Made by a program: the position numbers and the translations under genes
Source of the DNA: Telopea speciosissima
Lineage: Eukaryota > Streptophyta > Magnoliopsida > Proteales > Proteaceae
Length of the DNA: 64,000 bases
Assembly (NCBI RefSeq): GCF_018873765.1
Contig: NC_057923.1
Location: 6,956,413-7,020,412 of the forward strand
Reading direction: 5' to 3'
The notes under the pieces: generated by a model
Seen by the model: only the letters and a program-made list of their open reading frames with translations
Told to the model about the DNA's origin: nothing
Database searches by the model: none
In this document: one piece after another, positions 8,867 to 21,184 of the stretch
How the letters are laid out: every line of letters begins with the position of its first letter
Position numbering within the stretch: the stretch's first letter is position 1

Positions 8867-11800
8867 CTAAGCGTCGTAGTCTACTTCAGCTGCATCAGCA
8901 TTCAGTGATCTGCTTATGAGTTCTTGAGCTTCAGCAAGAGGTGATTCTTTTGCATCTGCTGCATACAAAATCTTTCTAATTGCTGCTGCCATCTGTATGA
9001 AATATTTAATACATTTCATAAAATAGATGTGAAATAAATGAACTTGAAACTGATTCTAAAATTTCATTATAGACATGTCTATAAATATGCATATCAATTC
9101 CAATTTACAATTCAGAAGGCAAGGATTAAAGCTATGATCCATGCTTCTTATATTGACAACATGAACCATGGTTCTCAGATGCCTGAAAGAGAAACCATTG
9201 TCAAGCTCAGGTCGGTGCACACCTTCATTAACATGTAGTAACTATTAAAAGGAAAGAGACTTTTCTCAGAAAAATTTCTGCCACAAGGGATTGCGACTCA
9301 GTAAATAAATAAATAAACTAATATCTACCCTTCTCTTGGTTAGAGTTGTGATGTGTGTGCGTAGCCGGATGAGAAGAGCATAGTCTAATTATGGCTTAAA
9401 TATCTAAGACAGGCGTAATGTCTATAGTCTATAATCCTCAATATCAATCAAGCTCTTATAAGTGCAACATGATCCCTTTACTTAATGATGATAATGTACT
9501 ATACACAAAAACAAAGGAAAGTTTTAAGTCATTTTCATATGGCTCTTATCTGGGGTACGAGGCCCTTTTTTTTTTTGGTTAGGTAAAGCAAAGGAAAGTT
9601 TTACTAAGAAGATAATCAGAGTACAATGTATAACAAACTACAAAAAAATAAAAAAATAAAAGCCAACGTATAAAATATGTAAAGTAACAAATAAAATACA
9701 CTTGAAAGAAAGACCAATTTCCATGAGCTAGTTTGTTCCTCATCATAGTACTAGTTGGTCCAAAGGTCATAAAGTAATGAAGTCCAAAAGTCCAAGCTTG
9801 TTGATCTTTGAACAGATTCTAGTCCAGGTCCAGAAGAGGGGAGATATCAAACAAAGCATTTTGGTCACTATCTCAATATCCCATCAAGTTACCCTAGAAG
9901 GTGTAATGCATTCTTTTCTACTTTTCTAATCTTCTCTTCTTATTTTCTGCTAGAAATTCTGGTCATAGTATGTCGCCTTATTTTAGTGAATTGGCACTTG
10001 CCTAGGTGGGCAAGGCGGCCCCTTGTTCAACTTGGTGAGGTTTTGACATAGGCATGGTGCCATATTCATCAACTAATGTATTCTTTTACATTTTTTTGAA
10101 TGTTATTGTTGTTTTATATGCTATTGTACACCATAATACAATTCAACGAGATTCTTTACAACATTGCTGCTTAAGTTATGAAATTCAAACCCTAGAATCC
10201 AAACCTCAATGTATGCTCTTTCTATTCATGCTTCAATTGCCTAGGTGACGATGCAACAAGGTGCATGGCCACCAGTCCTTGACTCGCCATGGAACTTTGC
10301 AACTATGATTCCGGTCTTATATCCCAACTAAGATCTGCTTTCAGTACCCATCAGAAATGAGGTGGGGGAGAACTAAGATCTACTTTCAGAGTTTCAACCC
10401 TCAAACCAAAACCCTAATAATCAAACATACCAAACCTTAGTAAACCCTACTAACCCACATCACCGAGCTGGGCCAGGTCGTGGCGTGGTGAGGCAAGGCT
10501 TTTATGTGTGTGGTACTGTTTTCGCCCTAGACCCTGGCTATCCCACATCAAAGAGGAAAGAAATAAAACATTGATATATTAATCATTGTAAATAAAGTCT
10601 AACCAAAAAAGAAAAGAAAAGGAAAAAAAAACAGCAAAATCTCAGTAACTGCATATTATCTTTTCCATATAAAGCAACAAATATTGCTTGAAATAATCAA
10701 GTTTAGAGAAGCTAAAGATATATCATTTTAAGCAGACTGAAACCATCACGTTTTCTGCATAAGAAAAGAAGAGAAATTAACTTTTGAATCTTAATGATGA
10801 TGACATCAGACAGAATAAAGTTTTAAAATATGAATAGGGAAAAGGAAGAGAGAAAAAATATGCACAGATGCACTTCAACAAGAATTTAGAGATTGTGTAT
10901 GGATTGACCAAATTAAAATGACTAACTGAGAGCTAGTTATATAAAGAGATTAAAAAAAAAATGAGCACCAACATGAGGGCTGGAGAATTTATTACAACAT
11001 ATGCAAATAGAATAAGCATGTTGATGTAAGCATGGTAGAAAATCATTCTGAAACTTCCATAGAAGTAGAAAAACTCCTACAGGCAGAGACTCGAACTCAG
11101 AAGTTTGACAAAGAATTTCGATGTCCCGTAACTTTGCAAAGTAAAAATCTCTCTCTTTCTCCAGATTATCTACTGAAAGCTTGAGGTCCAGAATCTGCAT
11201 GCAAATGCAAAGAAATAACATTTTATTAACACTATGCTCGCACATTAAAGTAAGGAAGAGCAGAAGATTGCATCTCCTCCCACCCCACTTACATATTATT
11301 TGAAACAATAATCAATTTTAAAAACCTCCTTTACAAGGATTCTAGAACTTTATATTTTCAACGTTATGCAAGGGTGTTCCCCGCAAGTGACGCACTCACG
11401 CACCATACTTTGATCCAAGGTGTAGTGAATAGAAAGCAAGGGTTAGCTAGAGCTGTAAGCGACATGCCACATCGACGCCCGGATGCAGTAACAAGTAGAT
11501 AAGGGTTCTCGCACCATGAACAAGTGCTAGTAAAGAAGCTAATCCAAAAGCATAGGATTAGATTAGCATCTTGGAACATTGGATCTTTAGCAGGTAAGAG
11601 TCTAGAATTGATAGATGTTATGAGGAGAAGAAGGATTAACATAGCTTATATTCTCCCCCCAGCCCCATGATCTCCAAATGGTGGAAGTTTTTTTGGAAAA
11701 TTAATATTCATCCTCAATTTTAAGTTTTCTTTTGGTGTGTTTTACATGTAGGACTCCCAGTCAGAGCCACTATTTCGAAATGGATGCCCGTCGAGCCTAC

Positions 11801-14800
11801 ATGTGTTTTATGTGGTTCTAACGACGAATCACTTTGGCATCTTTTCCTATCATGTGATTGGACCAAGCGCATTTGGGCTTCTAGCCCACTTGGAATGAGA
11901 ACTGAGCATCTATCTGCTCCCTAAATCACCCATCTTTGTGCTTCTCTCCTTAGCTCGAAAGCCTTTGACAAACAATCATTGATCTGGTTTTTTTCTATTT
12001 TTATTTTAACTTTTTATTTTATATGGTCTGTAAGAAACAAAGTTATCCTTTGCTCTGCCAAGGCAGACCCTATGCTAGTTATTCGAGATCTGATGAAGTG
12101 GGTTTCTGACATGGAAATTCATCTTCCAACGAAGGGATTATCTATAATGGATTCTACACACCACACACACATTCCACCACTTATATCATTGCCTACTAAC
12201 ATGAACATTAAATTCCCTGGTTTAATTGGCGCAGGAATTTATGAATCAGACTTTAACATAACCAGTTGGACCTTTAATATTTTGATAGATGGTGAGAATA
12301 TATTAACAGTTGCAGGTTGCCTCAATATCAAGGATACTCCGGAAGCAGAACTTTTTGGAATACTCCAGGGTTGGAAGAAGGCAAAGGAGTCAAATATTAG
12401 ACTTAATGAAGTACGGTTTTGTAGTAAAGACCTTTGTCATATATTTCATCCTACAAACTCTCTCTGACTCCCATGGAATCTGGTTGATAGCTACATCCAG
12501 TTAGCTGAAGAAACTGAAAACATTACTTCTGTTGCTTTTAGATGGTATAATGATAAAGGTAGCAACACTTCTATCTCTTCGTAATTTTTTGTTATCGTAA
12601 TATATCCTTTCTTTCTCATTTTAAAAAAAAAAATATAGCTTATATTCAAGAGACTAGATGGAAGGGTAAAAAAGCTAAGGAGTGGGCATAGTAGTGGATA
12701 AAGATTTTAAGAATAATGTGGTGGATGCTAAATGATTTGGGGATAGGATTATGTCAATCAAGCTTGTGTTAGAGAAAGAGGCTGTTAATATAATTAGCGT
12801 TTACGCAAATAGGATTGGATGAAAGTAGTAAAGTTACAATTTTGGGAACACATAGATGGATTAGTGCAAGGTTATAGTCAACGAGAAAAGATTATTATAG
12901 GTGGTGATCTGGATGGACATGTTGGGAGAGATCATAGAGGCTATGAAGGTGTACATGGAGGATATGGTTTTGGAGAGAGGAACGAAGAGGAGATTCAGTT
13001 TTAGATTTTGTTGCGGCCTATGATTTATCTATTGTAAACACATACTTTGAAAAGAGAGAGAGGAGCATTTAGTTATCTTCTAAATTGGGCATCATAGTTG
13101 CCAAATAGATTTCTTTTTAACTAGAATATCCGATAGGTTGTTATGTAAGGACTGTAAGGTTATAATATTAGGAGAGAGCCTAACCACACAACATAGATTA
13201 GGGGTCATGGATATGTATGTTATTACGCTGGATTGTAAGAAAGGTGAGCTCATTTGCCCTAGGATAAGGTGGTGGAGCTTAAAAGGAGATACCTTGAAAT
13301 CATTTACTGTATTAAGAAGGTTGCTAAAGATATCCTAAACGAATTGAAAGGAAAACGTCACTCCTCTAGGGAGACTTGGTGAAATGATGTTCAAGCAGCT
13401 ATGAAGACTAAGAAAGCTAATTTTGAGACATGGCCAAGGAATAAGGACGAATCTAAAAGGGTATAAATTGGCCAGCAGAAGCTAAGAAGAGATTATAACA
13501 ATCTACGCACATACGAACGAGAAAAAGCTATTTATAAAATAACTAAATGAGGGAAAGGAAGAGTAGAGATTTTGACCATGTTAGATGTATTATGGGAGGA
13601 GTTTCGCCTAAGACAAGAAACTACTATTATAGAACACCAATTTGGTTTTATGCTCGGCATAGTTCAAAAATTCGCCAAATTTTCAGCAATTTTGACGAGG
13701 CCAAGACGAAATAACTGGCAAATTAAGGAATCGACACAGTAATGTAAGACTGTATACCAAAGGTAACAGTCCCAATAATAGTCCTCAAACTCCAATAAAC
13801 TCAGGAAAAGAAATTCAGACTTAGGTAGGGAAGATAAGCAGTCAAATCTGAGAATAAACTTCAATGGCCAGAAACACAAACAGAAGTAGGTTACCAAATT
13901 AGAAGGTAGAGTTCAAACAGGGAATTGAGTGTAGGAACCAAACCAGTAAGCAGATGACTACCAAACCTGGGTCGAGTGGGTAGGTAATGGAGAGAATCTT
14001 TGCTCCAAATTCCAGCCAATTCTGATGGCTAATGGCTGAGATATGAAGAGGATTCCAAAATAGAAGGTTAGATGAAAACTTGCAAACCAGTAGGAGTTTG
14101 GATCCCAAACAAGGATCGAGTGGAGTCTCCTTGACAGGGTTCAACCCTCCAAATCTCTGCTGAATCCGAGCACTGACTGCAGAGATATTAAAGCTTGAAG
14201 TTGATGGAGATAACTGACCAGGACATCAGAGCCACAGGGTGTTCAAGGTCTCCTTTTGGTTGGATGCAGCACCAGCAGCAGCAGTTCTTGGGTTGATAGG
14301 AGGACTGATTCTGATCTTCAAGATGTTCTCCAGCAGTAACTATTGTAGACACAAGTAGCAGCAGCAGAGGTGTGGCTCGATTGGGGAGAAGAGGGCAATG
14401 AAGAGAGAAGAAGATAATAAATGGGGTAGGGGTGGGCTTTCTCAGCCCTGGGTCTCTCACCTACAGCTATCCCAGCTGTTAAACAGGGAATGTTCTCACA
14501 TAATCTCACATTCTCACATAATAGATGGCAAGCATGGCCTGAAAATTCTTTTATTGTGTTCCTTCCTTACAATAGGTGGCCTATTTATAGCTTAGGCAAG
14601 CTTACAAAATAGAAAGTAGGGAAATAGAAACTACTAAAACCTAGCAACTAAGTGACAATGGCAACTTATTGAAAATAGAAACTACTGAGGCTTTATAATC
14701 CAGCCTTTTAAAACAAAAAGGGAGGACACTAAAATAGAAACTAGGCAGTTGGGGATGTGACTGGTCAAAGACTAGTCTTGTCAAAATTGTGGCACACTCT

Positions 14801-17800
14801 TGGGTCTTCTAGGTCAGCTGAACTGGCTCGATCTGGTCCTGCTAGGCTGGCTCGAGCTGGTCCAGTTCTGGCCCATTAGGACTGGTTCTTCTTCTTCTTC
14901 TGGCCAGTCGTGGGATAATTCACACTGTTTTGGCAAAATTTTGGTCATTTCAATCAAAATTCAGCCTTGTCTACATTGTAGACAAAAATGTACTGTTTCG
15001 GTGAGATTTGGTCATTTGAGTAAATTTCGGTCATTTCTACATCGTATACAAAATTGTTTCGGCGAAATTTCGCTAATTTCAGTCTGACCGAAATGGCCTT
15101 TAGTTTCGAATTTTCAAACTGTAATGCCAAGAAGATCCACAATAAAAGTTATTTACTTAGGAGACTCATGGAAAGATTTAGAGATTGCAAGAAAGATCTG
15201 CATATGGTCTTTATCAACCTAGAAAAAGCTTATGATAAAGTCCCTACAGAGTAAATCTGGCTAAGTACTAGAGAAAAGAAGTGTTTCAAGTAAATATGTG
15301 GACATAATTAATGATATGTATAATGGTGTGATGACTAGTGTAAGAACTGTAGGGGATCAGTTTCAATTGGGTTACATAAAAAATCAGCTTTAAGCCCTTA
15401 TTTGCTTGCATTTATCATTGATGATTTAACCAAAGACATTCAAGATGAGGTTCCTTAATGTATGATTTTTGTTGATGATATTATTTTGGTGGAGACAAAA
15501 GTAGGGACTAACACCAAGTTGAAGCTATCGAGATCAACCTTGGAATCAAAAGATTTGAAGATAAGTAGAACGAAGACAAAGTATATGGTGTGTAACTTTA
15601 ATTACACTGGGACGGATAATGAAGTGGTGAAAATTGATGAGAGGGAGATTTTGCAAAATGATTATTTTAGGTATCTGGGATCAACCATAAATAAAGAAGG
15701 TGATATTGAGGATGATGCTTCACAGAGATTTAAAATAAAATGGATGAAGTGCAGAGGTGCATCTAGAGTGTTGTGTCATCGACGTATTCCTTTAAAACTT
15801 AAAAGGAAAATTTTATAGGACAGTAATACGAGCGGCTATGATGTATGGTGCGAAATGTTGGGCAGTTAAGAACTATCATATTTGATAAACTCAGTATAGC
15901 TGAGATGAGGATGTTGAGATAGATGTGTGCCAAAATTAGGAAGGATAAGTAAGGAATAATCATATTAGAGCTGATTTGGGAGTAGCTTTGATACATGATA
16001 AGCTAAGAGAAAGTTGATTGAGGTGGGCCAGGTGGCATGACCATGTTCAACAAAGCCCTTTGGATGCTCCAGTACGAAGGAGTGATTTGATTCAGAATAA
16101 AGGAGCTAAAAACGCCAGGGGCAGACCTAAAATGCCTTTAGGAGAAGTGATGGAGAAAGACATGCATAGCTTAGGCCTTGTATCAAGTATGACCTCGAAT
16201 GGAGCTGATTGAAGGGGAAGAATCCATGAAGCCAACCCCATGTAGTTGGGATAAGGCTGAGTAGTTGTAGTTGTTGTTGTTGTTGTTGTTGAATCTTAAA
16301 AACCACCTGAAGTGCGTGTATCGTAAATTGGCTAAAAGAAAACCACTCAAAACATTAAAATAAATCAAGTATCAAAGGGAACCCTTTACAATCAGATCCA
16401 TGACTCGTCATGATTCACATTAAACCCACGCACAAATAAGCATCACTATGGTTCGACAGGGTACAAGGATCGGATATTACAATTGTTAGGTTTAGAATAA
16501 TTATGCACAAGAAGCATGCCTCTATCCCCAGAGAGTAGGGCTGTAAATGGATAACCGAAAATCCAAATTCGATCCGCATCCGTATCCGTTTAGGGGCATC
16601 CGTATTCGATTAGAGATATCCGGAAAAAAATCTGAATACTTCGATAAAAATCTGAATCCGAATACTTAATTATAAAAAATTAAGTAAATAACGATCTTGA
16701 GGGTTTTTTAAGATTCAACATGTTCTAGAATATGAGGAAAAGAGAATCATGATCTAAAACTATGGATTGAGAGTGAATTGTATCCACTAGGGGGAGGAAG
16801 GTTCGGGTTACACAAGGCAGAGGTGTAAACGGATGGTCGAAAATCCGAATTCGATCCGCATCCGAATCCATCCGAATCCGTTTAGAGGTATCCGTATTCG
16901 ACCAGGAAATATCCAAATCCGATTACATCCAATCCGTATCCGAGCCGAATCCGATCCGTTTACAGGCCCACCAGAGAGAGAGGAGATATCTCAGGTGGAA
17001 GCCGTTCTATGGTGTGTTACTCTGAAGCAATATTTTACTTTTGCAGCTCAAATACAGATTAAAATTTCCCCATCAGTGGTCAAGTGCCCAGTGTACTTGG
17101 TAGCTAGTGGTGCGTAAAGGCCCATTGCTACCAGGAGGTCTTGAGTTCAAGCCTCCTGGTTCACATCCTACATCCCCCCCTACCTATCAAAAAAAAAAAA
17201 TTCCCCATCAGTAGATGCTAGGAGAATGTAAATAAGTTGTATAACCAAGCGGGGGGAAAACTAAAGCAAGAAAGAAGAACAAGTAAAATATGAAGAAAAA
17301 AGGGAAAGATTAGAATCCACTTGCTCAGACAATGCTTGAATCTCTGCAGCAGAATTAGCTCCACCTGACACTACGCAACTTCTCCCTTGTTTCGGACCTA
17401 TATCAATAGAATTGAAAGTAAGACAACAAGAAATATCAAAATAGAGCTCATCCAAATGAAATGTAGTTGTTGCTTGATGACATAAGCTGACCAGAAGTCT
17501 TAAAGACTGTTCCATCGCCTGAGACAACACTAGGAATGTTGTTTGCTTGGAGTGATTTTGAGACTTTGTGAGAAACTATTGAATTCCGCTCCTTCCCACC
17601 TTTGTTTCTTCGTTCCACTGGGTTATAATTCCTATAGGAGATAGTCAGGAGGATCAACAAAATGAATCAGGTCGTACTAGTTAGAATAAATGTAAGAAAA
17701 ATCCAAAAGGGCAATATGATGAACATAGAGAAATATGAAAGGGCAATATGACAACCACACAAAATTTTTTTGCTTACTCATTCATAATGCCTCCATTTAT

Positions 17801-20800
17801 AGAATCACAGTAATGTTTCAACCATTGTAAGAACTCCAAATTGTCCAGGGGCCGTCCTTTAACAAGCTTGTTCACTTCAATATGCTGCCAATCTCACAGT
17901 ATAAAATTAACACTTAAAAAAGCTGAAAGAGAAGCATCCTAAATACGACCCAATAGCCATTAACAAGTTCATCTCTTCAATACGTTGTCACAGTTCCAAT
18001 TTTTTATCAACATTCATGCATACAAACAAATATGTGTAAAAACATCCATTCAACTTTTATGGAGATTACACACACACACACATATAACCCATATGGATTT
18101 TAGGCTCCTCTGGAACACTTTGGGACTGTTCAAAATAAATATTCCACACACACTCACACATATGACCTATATTGATTTTTAGGCTCTTCTGGAACATTTT
18201 GGGACTGTTCAAATCAATATTTCAAAAATTAAAATGTTATGATTTGTTTATTTTGGTTCCTAAGTGGAGACAATCTAATAGAGTCGCAATATCATAATCA
18301 TTGCAATGTTGCACGTCTTAAGCACCGCAGACCTCTGTAGGAAGATTGGGAGGCTATACGAAAGCACATACACACAGACCGATAAACAACACTTTGCACC
18401 TCAACAGCAATAGTTAAATAACTCTAGAATTGTGTTAAAACCATAATAGACCCATAGTAATAACAATACCACCCGCATACCAGCAGAAAGTCTCAGGGAA
18501 CACATAGTAGCCTTGACATCAAGTAGGTCAACTGATTCTAATTTCAATTAATATTCTAGCAGGGCCTTAAATAGGGTCATATCAGATGTGGGCCCACAGG
18601 ACCATCTCTTGTAGAAGGGCATATGCAGGGCCCCTTTCTTGGGACAACAGCCCTAGTTGGATAGTCTATTGTTATTTTATCTGAATTCTACAATTTTGGG
18701 TTACAAGGGGTTCAGTACTGCATCTAGCCTAGTTTGGTTCTTCTGATTCACGTTTGGGTTTGGTTTGGTTCCAGTTATTTTATTCTTGTCAAAGTCAGTA
18801 TAGAGTTTGTCTGTACAAGGTAGTGGTCGAGTAGAAGTCATAACAGAGGAGTGTGAATGCACACAAAGTTATAAAAGAGTTGTTCAGCGTTGTCAAGAAC
18901 ATCGGCAAACCAGTGGCTTGAGGGTGCCTAGATACACCAGCCTAGCCAAGGTAAAATAGACAGACACTCACGCATGGTTTTCAGCAAGGAGCACTTTGTT
19001 TAGAGTTATAACACAAATCACAATCACATGCTAATTGAGCTAAGGCAGCTTATACATCTGTATTTACATGATATATAATTATCTTCCATTTTTCTTCATT
19101 TACCAAACGTGAACATGCAATAAACTAGAATAGGTATGGGGAAGTTGAAGGATCGAAGCCAACAAGTGCAATTGACAACCACCGACGCTACCAGCCAGGA
19201 AATTACCTATGATCGCCTAGTCACTTATAAAATTGGCCATGGAAGATTTTCATTCAACATTTTTGTAGCGAAATCAGAGACTAGAAAGACAGCACTACCG
19301 CAAGGAGAAAAAGCAAGAAGAACAAAAGGAGAGACTGTGAGGAGAAAGAAGAGAAAAGAGAAGGCAATAGGACTTACGGTTTAACTTAATAGGTAAACCG
19401 TGAGCCATATGTATTATTCATAATGTGAACTAATAACAATCACAAGTAAAGACAGAAATAACAAGTATACCAGCACATATAATACTTCAAAAAAATTATT
19501 TTTTCACCCTTACTGCTCCCACGTCACAAAAATCGAGATCCAAACCAAGAGGGAGTCCACTCCAGATAAGGATTGAGCCTCATCTGGGAATTTCCCTATA
19601 TAATCTTTACTCCAAAAATTCAAACAGAAAATTTAACACACAGGAAATTATTTGCAGAGAAAGAACACATAAAGAAATGAAACAGCAAGCACGATTGGGA
19701 ATTACCTTCTCTATTTTTAACTTGTTAAATACTTCTTGCAGAACCTTGTAATTCTGAATCATGTCGTATTCTGTCCTAGCATCAAAGTTCACCTAAAAAA
19801 ATGAGGGGTAAGAACTTTGACCAAAATAAAGTAATAAACTGTTGTTAAGAACACCACCCTAGTAAAACAAACAATAATATACAGAAATACACACAAGCTG
19901 GTACCTTATGCATCGGAACAACTCCACGATGGGTCATATCCATCATCTGACATTGGATAGCACCAGATGCAGCCTACAAAATAGATTTTAGGGAAAAATT
20001 AAATGATGGTAAAGGGTTGAGATAGGGGAGGGGGGCTCGTTCTTCTTGGAAGAACAGCACATACTCCCCGGGGGGGAGGGGGACCCATGCATACCACGCC
20101 CCAGAAACTGATAACAAAAGAAATTAATCAGATAAAATAATCTGATGCTGGTACTACTATTTACATACTTGCACCCTCTAAACCCTTTTAATCAAAACCC
20201 ACCTCAGACAGGAAACAAGAAAATTCTTTTTGATTAATCATTATAATGAGTTTTATGACATAATCAACCCAATCTTCGATCAACTTAACTAGTTGCTTAT
20301 AATTATTTCCAAGGGAAAAGGTTCTCTGAGCTGCTGGGGTAGGGTACACTAGCACCTCTGTTTATATCTCTCCTTCTTCACATGAAATGTTCTCGCTGCC
20401 TTCCAATGTACGATATCATTTTACCGCACCTCATAGGTGGGTTTCTCTATGCCGCTTGCTCAGTGAACCCTCTCCCTATTTCCAATACTTTCATTTTCCC
20501 CGATTCTAACTTCAAGTCCCCAACACTATGGAAGTTTATGGGTTGACAATAATCCAAGTAAAACTACAAACGTCCCAAGGATAAAACCAAAACAGTCGAA
20601 TCTTGAACACAGGGTTTTCTCTTTACAAGTACTTCCTGCCACTACTCTATCCAAATCCCAACCATTCAAACAGATACAATTTTCCATAGTATATAAAGCT
20701 TGAATTTTGTATACCATTTCACAAGAATATAACACAAAATTGAGAAAATGAAAGAACCATAGATGTTTATACTGCATGCACTTTTCCAGTCATATCATAC

Positions 20801-21184
20801 TCGGTGCAAAATTGGCTACTCGAGCTCTTTATTTCCCAGTGGCCAGTGAAGTACTGTAATGAATTCCTCGTGACAGTCGCAGTCGAGCACAAACGATGAG
20901 TTCACCCAGAAGGGCACAAATCTGTTTTAGATCATATTGAAACAAATAACACAAAGGGAAGAAAGCAACACCAACACCTCCACTCCCCCCCCCCCCAAAA
21001 ACACTCAACAAGAAACTTCATGAAAACCTAGATTCACAGTGGGGTAAAGGATTGGAAAAAAAGAGGTAAGTACCTCCTCTACCCTGGAGAGATTGAGCTG
21101 AAGCGTGGCATTGATCCAACTCAGAATCTCATTCCTACCGACGAAATAAGCAGCGTCCATCATCCCTACCGCTATCGCCGCCAT
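8867..21184 (-). CDS. EB1: Microtubule end-binding protein EB1, eight coding exons
   Basis: EB1 tracks growing microtubule plus ends and recruits partners. Coding exons, 5' to 3' on the minus strand: 21184-21074, 19973-19905, 19792-19706, 17884-17778, 17631-17492, 17397-17321, 11194-11081 and 8992-8867. Joined, they give 276 residues with no stop, and every intron has GT-AG borders. The start [19 protein letters not shown] is preceded by GGAGAA; an upstream in-frame ATG adds 12 unfamiliar residues. Residues about 13-115 form the calponin-homology domain ([37 protein letters not shown]). A Ser/Lys-rich linker follows, then the coiled-coil EB1 domain ([37 protein letters not shown]). The tail ends AAEVDYDA, without the EEY-type end of animal EB1. 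Length fits plant EB1A/EB1B. Intron 6 (6126 bases) holds nested transposons; the intron 5 donor GTCAGC is weak. Confidence 0.95.
8993..11080 (-). other. EB1 intron 7 (2.1 kb)
   Basis: AT-rich intron with no coding homology. It contains a 15-base direct repeat CAAAGGAAAGTTTTA at 9512 and 9589. A poly-T followed by GGTTAGGTAAAG near 9567-9588 could be the reversed 3' tail of a LINE, but I could not define its far end. Confidence 0.6.
11654..12634 (+). mobile_element. 5'-truncated L1-type LINE nested in the RTE element
   Basis: Encodes only the C-terminal part of an L1 ORF2: zf-RVT motif [20 protein letters not shown] (about 11795-11855), a linker with [18 protein letters not shown], then an RNase H-like domain ([35 protein letters not shown]). 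The 12-base A tail ends at about 12633. The 13-base duplication ATAGCTTATATTC occurs exactly at 11641-11653 and 12635-12647, and removing the insert restores the RTE endonuclease reading from NIAY to IQETRWK. At least two in-frame stops (after NIHPQF and after EHLSAP) make it dead. Confidence 0.93.
13659..15118. mobile_element. TIR element of about 1.46 kb nested in the RTE reverse transcriptase
   Basis: RTE coding sequence is cut between QFGFMLG (13649) and the YLLRRLME block (15150). The inserted DNA begins ATAGTTCAAAAATTCG and ends CGAATTTTCAAACTGT, an imperfect inverted repeat (13 of 16). Flanking bases ATGCTCGGC and ATGCCAAGA could be a decayed 9-base duplication, pointing to a Mutator-type element, but this is weak. 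The right third has many AAATTTCGG/CCGAAATTT words. Minus-strand open frames within (14188-14509 and others) match nothing I know. Ends are good to a few bases. Confidence 0.6.
16536..16970. mobile_element. hAT-type non-autonomous element in EB1 intron 6
   Basis: Left end TAGGGCTGTAAATGGAT and right end ATCCGTTTACAGGCCCA are imperfect inverted repeats. They are flanked by the exact 8-base duplication CCAGAGAG (16528-16535 and 16971-16978). The interior is rich in repeated ATCCGTATCCG-type words, with a second internal copy of the left-end motif near 16822 (AGGTGTAAACGGATGG). No coding capacity. Confidence 0.88.
17078..17200 (+). mobile_element. tRNA-derived SINE in EB1 intron 6
   Basis: Contains an A-box-like GGTAGCTAGTGGTGCG (about 17099) and a B-box-like GAGTTCAAGCC (about 17141) at the spacing of a pol III promoter, then a C-rich tail and 12 A. 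The 12-base duplication TTCCCCATCAGT lies at 17066-17077 and 17201-17212. It is on the plus strand, opposite to EB1. Not Au-type; I do not know the family name. Confidence 0.8.
18067..18225. repeat. Tandem duplication of about 79 bases in EB1 intron 3
   Basis: CA-repeat, then ATATAACCCATATGGATTTT, then AGGCTCCTCTGGAACACTTT is followed directly by a second diverged copy (about 18145-18225). By eye the copies are about 85-90 percent identical. The CA runs probably mediated the duplication. Confidence 0.8.

Larger units (their letters stand above)
11331..16291 (+). mobile_element. RTE-type LINE, internally deleted, with two nested insertions
   Basis: Non-LTR retrotransposon on the plus strand inside EB1 intron 6, opposite to the gene. 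Pieces in order: leader from about 11331; endonuclease start [20 protein letters not shown] (about 11555-11650); endonuclease continuation [13 protein letters not shown] (12648 on); reverse transcriptase block 4-like QFGFM (13630); [20 protein letters not shown] (15150); catalytic FVDDIIL (15463); the RTE 3' part [20 protein letters not shown]; and the 3' end with a TTG microsatellite (16273-16290) typical of plant RTE. Many stops and frameshifts. A 17-base duplication, 15 of 17 identical (AATTTTAAAAACCTCCT at 11314-11330, AATCTTAAAAACCACCT at 16292-16308), flanks the whole. Without the insertions about 2.5 kb of element remain, so it is internally deleted compared with the usual about 3.3 kb. 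Confidence 0.9.

Noticed and set aside
9512..9603. 15-base direct repeat CAAAGGAAAGTTTTA as a LINE target duplication
   Set aside because: The T run lies in the middle of the interval and not at its edge, so the layout does not fit retroinsertion.
14188..14509. Overlapping minus-strand frames inside the 13659-15118 element
   Set aside because: Low-complexity Leu/Ser/Cys runs from CAG/CTG-rich DNA; no conserved motif and no transposase signature.
16018..16212. Separate plus-strand gene ([15 protein letters not shown])
   Set aside because: This is the 3' coding end of the RTE LINE, not an independent gene.
17099..17160. tRNA gene
   Set aside because: It has pol III box-like motifs but no cloverleaf acceptor stem, and it ends in an A tail with target duplication, so it is a SINE.
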